Of a stretch of 64,000 bases of DNA, positions 61,117 to 64,000 are shown in pieces. The position numbers were made by a program, and so were the translations under genes. This DNA comes from Turritopsis dohrnii (Eukaryota; Cnidaria; Hydrozoa; Anthoathecata; Oceaniidae), in assembly GCA_027922465.2 (NCBI GenBank), contig BQMF02000114.1, positions 434,001-498,000 on the forward strand. Reading direction: 5' to 3'. The notes below the pieces were generated by a model. The model had not been told where the DNA came from, ran no database searches, and saw nothing but the letters and a program-made list of their open reading frames with translations. Every line of letters begins with the position of its first letter. Within the stretch, counting starts at the first letter, position 1.

Positions 61117-61188
61117 TGAGCAATATCGAAGTTAAATGGGATAACTTTAGTATTGTTGAAACCTGCCAAATAATAAAATCACACTCTA
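61117..61188 (+). pseudogene. duplicated fragment of receptor gene B domain exon
   Basis: GAGCAATATCGAAGTTAAAT through CACACTCT matches 62,991-63,062 over about 71 bp with one difference (AAAATCAC versus AAAACCAC). It encodes 'SNIEVKWDNFSIVETCQI' in the same frame. Similarity stops abruptly on both sides, so only part of the exon was copied. Confidence 0.75.
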
Positions 61189-61821
61189 ATAAAAGACCTT
61201 TAGGCCAAACTAACTTAATTACAAGCAATCGTTGCCAACACAGTAAATCTAGAATAAATACAGGTATGAAGATTGGGAAAAATATATACCATTCGTATCA
61301 GTATCATGGCATAATATATAATAGCAATTCGGATTTACTTGTCGCAAACAAGAACTTAATTATTCATATATTCATCAATCAATTAAATATATGAATTGAT
61401 ATTAATTTTTAATGTCTGGGATTGTATTTGAGGTCATTTAGATATTCAAAGTTAATGTCTGTTTGTAAATCTTCATGATTTAAAAAAACCATCATTTTTA
61501 ATGGTTCATCGCTGTGCTGTCACTTGCAAAAATCACTTTGCAAAAAATAATGTGTATCCCTTTGTAACAAGGCATCCAAATAATTACCTCTTGATTTTCT
61601 TCCTAGTTTCTTTGACTAAATTTCCAAATTAATTAAAGTCTATGTCAACCGATTTGGCAGTTCGAACATTTTTTATGATTACTAAGTCAAAATAAATGAT
61701 TTTAAAATAATTTTTTTGCATCGTCAAGAGCACAAAAAGCACAATATTATCAATCTTTGATAATTTAATTAATATTAATATTATTGTTAATATTAATATT
61801 ATTACTATTATCATATTATTA

Positions 61822-62240
61822 TCTATATCCTAATACGCGCTGTGCATCCGCTTTTTTCACGCTTTTACTCTCTAAAATTTCGGGTCGTTTTTGCGGGCGG
61901 TTAATATTTTTCTACGATTAGTATTAGGGGAAAACATTGCATTGCATTTAATCGTTTCAAGTGTTTTGATTATTCGCGAGATCAAGAAACAATAGACAAC
62001 AACAAAAGTATTGCGCGAAGATTTATTAATGTTTTTAGGGTAAGTACGCTTTAGAACTTTTTTGTTTGTTTGTTTTGTTTTTCTTATAGTATTAATAAGG
62101 TTTCTGCGTCATTACTTTTCAAATAAAGAAATGAATATCATGGTTTTTAATCATGACGCTCTGGGTTCGTAAAGAAAATCGCAATTGTTTTTAATTCACA
62201 TTTTGACACTTTTTACATTTTGGAACTTTTCCTATGATGT
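61822..62240 (+). mobile_element. short or truncated Helitron-family copy
   Basis: It starts TCTATATCCTAATACGCGCT with GTGCATCC, like the other copies. It also contains AAAGAAATGAATATCATGG with TTTTAATCATGA. No hairpin plus CTAG end was found, so the 3' limit is approximate. An (ATT/AATATT)-rich tract precedes it at 61,745-61,815. Confidence 0.5.
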
Positions 62241-62776
62241 GGTCAACGAGCGTTTTACCCAGTGCTGTCAGTTAGGTAGTGACTTGATAAAGTTGAAAAA
62301 TGTTGAGCAAATTCGAATCTTATCGGTTGATATGGGACTCAGCTGGTAAAAGTTACCGATTATTATTTATATTTTCCTGTTTTGTCATAAATAGTGTAAT
62401 CAATATTGTTTTCAAAAGTTTCACTAGACGTAGAAATAAGTATGCGTTGTGGGAGGCTTCTGCATTTAATGATGTTTAGTTTCTTTGTCACCTTTACTAA
62501 CTGCCTAGTTATAGATTTTTCGTGATATTTCTGATCCACAAAGGCAAATTTTGTTTTCGTAGGTGGATTCATATCTCATACTCCATAATAAGCATTAATC
62601 AATATGAAATATGAATTTATTAATATTTCCCAATACATTAACAATTTATTCATTTTGATTATTTTATGGGAGATATCTAATTATATTTGCTCTAAATTTC
62701 TAGTATTTTTAAAGTGTTGATTTTTAGTTTTCCTTGAGGATTATCGGAACAATTTCCCCGTTGACCACAGCCATCG

Positions 62777-63269
62777 ATGATGATGAAGATATTTGTCGCT
62801 TTCATGTTACTTATAAATCCAGGTAATATATTGCTTTAATTTTATTAATACAGATAAATAAAAAATAAAATTTCTTTTTCTCTTTTTCAAGGTGTTTGTG
62901 AACCAATTAAGTATAAAGGAACCAAATCAAGATGTCAATGGTTTGAATCAAACACGACGTTTTTGATAAAACCACCCATCCCCTTCATTGTGAGCAATAT
63001 CGAAGTTAAATGGGATAACTTTAGTATTGTTGAAACCTGCCAAATAATAAAACCACACTCTGACATGCATGTGCGGGCAATCTCGTGTTCTGTTGAAGGA
63101 ACAATTGTTAAAAACTGCTGCAAAGGAAGAAGTAAAGAATTGGAATACACTGTTTCTATGGTTCACAAGAACAACAAACCGCTAAATTTAGCTATTGATG
63201 TATCTTGCTATGAACCAAATACAGAAGGTGAACAACACTTCTACAAAGGGAATCATATAGAAGTAACAG
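62777..63269 (+). CDS. receptor-like gene B: signal peptide and first ectodomain
   Basis: Exon 1 (62777-62822) encodes signal peptide 'MMMKIFVAFMLLINP'; three in-frame ATGs open it. Exon 2 (62892-63269) joins in phase 1 and gives a ~125-residue domain: 'CQWFESNTTFLIKPP', 'SNIEVKWDNFSIVETC', 'AISCSVEG', 'NCCKGR', 'LEYTVSMVHKNNKPLNLAI', ending 'YKGNHIEVT'. The NTT sequon, three Cys and the EYT...H-N...KG line up with gene A ('NVTF', 'GSC', 'STC', 'IGC', 'MEYTITLLHQNG'). A GTACTA donor follows with the same phase 1. One domain per phase-1 exon is usual for extracellular modules that shuffle or duplicate. Secreted or surface protein; partner unknown. Confidence 0.7.
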
Positions 63270-63373
63270 GTACTATTATATGTATTGAATCTGTGTAGCA
63301 TTTTGCATTATGCAAAACAAACAGAAATCTTAATTTCAGAGATTCTCTCTCTTAAGTAATTTATAAAACATAG

Positions 63374-63575
63374 GTTTCTTATGGTTGCTATTTCCCTCCC
63401 AGTCCCATCTGGCAAAAAAGTTCGTGTAAAAGTTTTCTATACTTATACTCAATGCTGGAGCTCTGACAAAGGTTTTTTACTAAAAACTTTCAAGACGCAA
63501 AAGTTCTTTATAAATGGTTTCGCAACGGTATATATAGCAACAGTATGTTCTGCAAGAACGCAACAGAAAGATTAA
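63374..63575 (+). pseudogene. second ectodomain of gene B, partial and out of phase
   Basis: After AG at 63372-73 a frame reads 'VAISLPVPSGKKVRVKVFYT' ... 'ATVCSARTQQKD' and stops. 'SLPVPSGKKV' and 'ATVCSARTQ' resemble 'SIQVPSNDKV' and 'ASTCATDEEQ' of gene A, so it is the same domain type. The phase of this acceptor does not fit the exon 2 donor, and the domain lacks its C-terminal third, which suggests a damaged or mis-modelled exon. Confidence 0.45.
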
Positions 63576-63904
63576 AATTTTGTTACTTTTTATCAAAATA
63601 ATTTAATAAATGACCCCTTGTTGGAAAGATATGATTTAGTGGAAGATTACATTTTCAATTCAAAAAACCATGAATTTTCTTCAAAAAACAGTGGTAATGC
63701 TGGACGTATATGTATACTGATATAATGATGGAAGTTGTTATTAATGATTGCAATCACCAATTAAGGTTTACTTCTCGGAATAATGGTGACATGGAATCAC
63801 TTTTTAGAAAGGGAGTCAATGCGCCATATTGTTTTATAAAATATTCACTATTTTAAATTAAAAAAATAATTCGACTTTCTTTCCTTTTTATAAAAAGGCA
63901 AATA

Positions 63905-64000
63905 CGATTCTATAACGCCTGGTTCAGACCTGACGATTACGACGATTAAAATTTAGTGTAATCATCGTAATCATCATACTCGTCTAATGTGAACACTTTT
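63905..64000. repeat. inverted-repeat element cut by window edge
   Basis: GCCTGGTTCAGACCTGACGA is followed by an imperfect palindrome (GACGATTACGACGATTA / TAATCATCGTAATCATC, 15 of 17 matches) and TCTAATGTGAACACTTTT. This looks like one end of a foldback element; the rest is outside the window. Confidence 0.4.

Overview
This is eukaryotic, metazoan DNA: AT-rich, gene-poor and full of transposable elements, with GT-AG introns, polyA signals and no operons or bacterial ribosome sites. The mix of Penelope-like retroelements with GIY-YIG endonucleases, a THAP-bearing transposon, many MITEs and receptor-like genes with one domain per exon fits an invertebrate, most likely a cnidarian (inference; no search was run).

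Left arm, 1-15,900. A broken tyrosine-recombinase-like gene (1-4,414) holds a 2.4-kb intron or insertion that carries a hammerhead-ribozyme-like motif. A satellite of ~136-bp monomers arranged as ~990-bp higher-order units (about 5,470-8,340) ends at a tRNA-derived SINE. A GGGTCCC minisatellite, a foldback element and a 58-bp near-perfect hairpin follow.

Centre, 15,900-39,300. A small multi-exon DUF4806 gene on the plus strand converges on a minus-strand SF1-helicase-like gene. One 330-nt exon of the helicase-like gene is cut in two by 14.7 kb: the halves lie at 37,287-37,500 and 22,480-22,595. Between them are four head-to-tail non-autonomous Helitrons whose junctions read CTAG|TC. One Helitron is itself interrupted by a 5.6-kb insertion holding a 2,488-bp P-like transposon with 31-bp inverted repeats and a 7-bp target duplication. 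Removing the array restores the exon reading frame exactly.

Right-centre, 39,300-53,800. A Penelope-like element is split by a 3.4-kb insertion with internal ~0.7-kb direct repeats and an array of TTCGAGTTATTAACTCGAA palindromes. A decayed non-LTR reverse transcriptase, two inverted-repeat elements, a fifth intact Helitron and a second, nearly complete Penelope-like element with hammerhead-containing pLTRs follow.

Right end, 54,000-64,000. Two related genes encode putative cell-surface proteins. Gene A has a ~110-residue ectodomain, a transmembrane segment and a cytoplasmic tail on separate exons. Gene B starts with a signal peptide and has one or two copies of the same domain. A 71-bp near-identical fragment of gene B's domain exon lies 1.9 kb upstream. 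The architecture recalls invertebrate allorecognition-type receptors, but that identity is inference.
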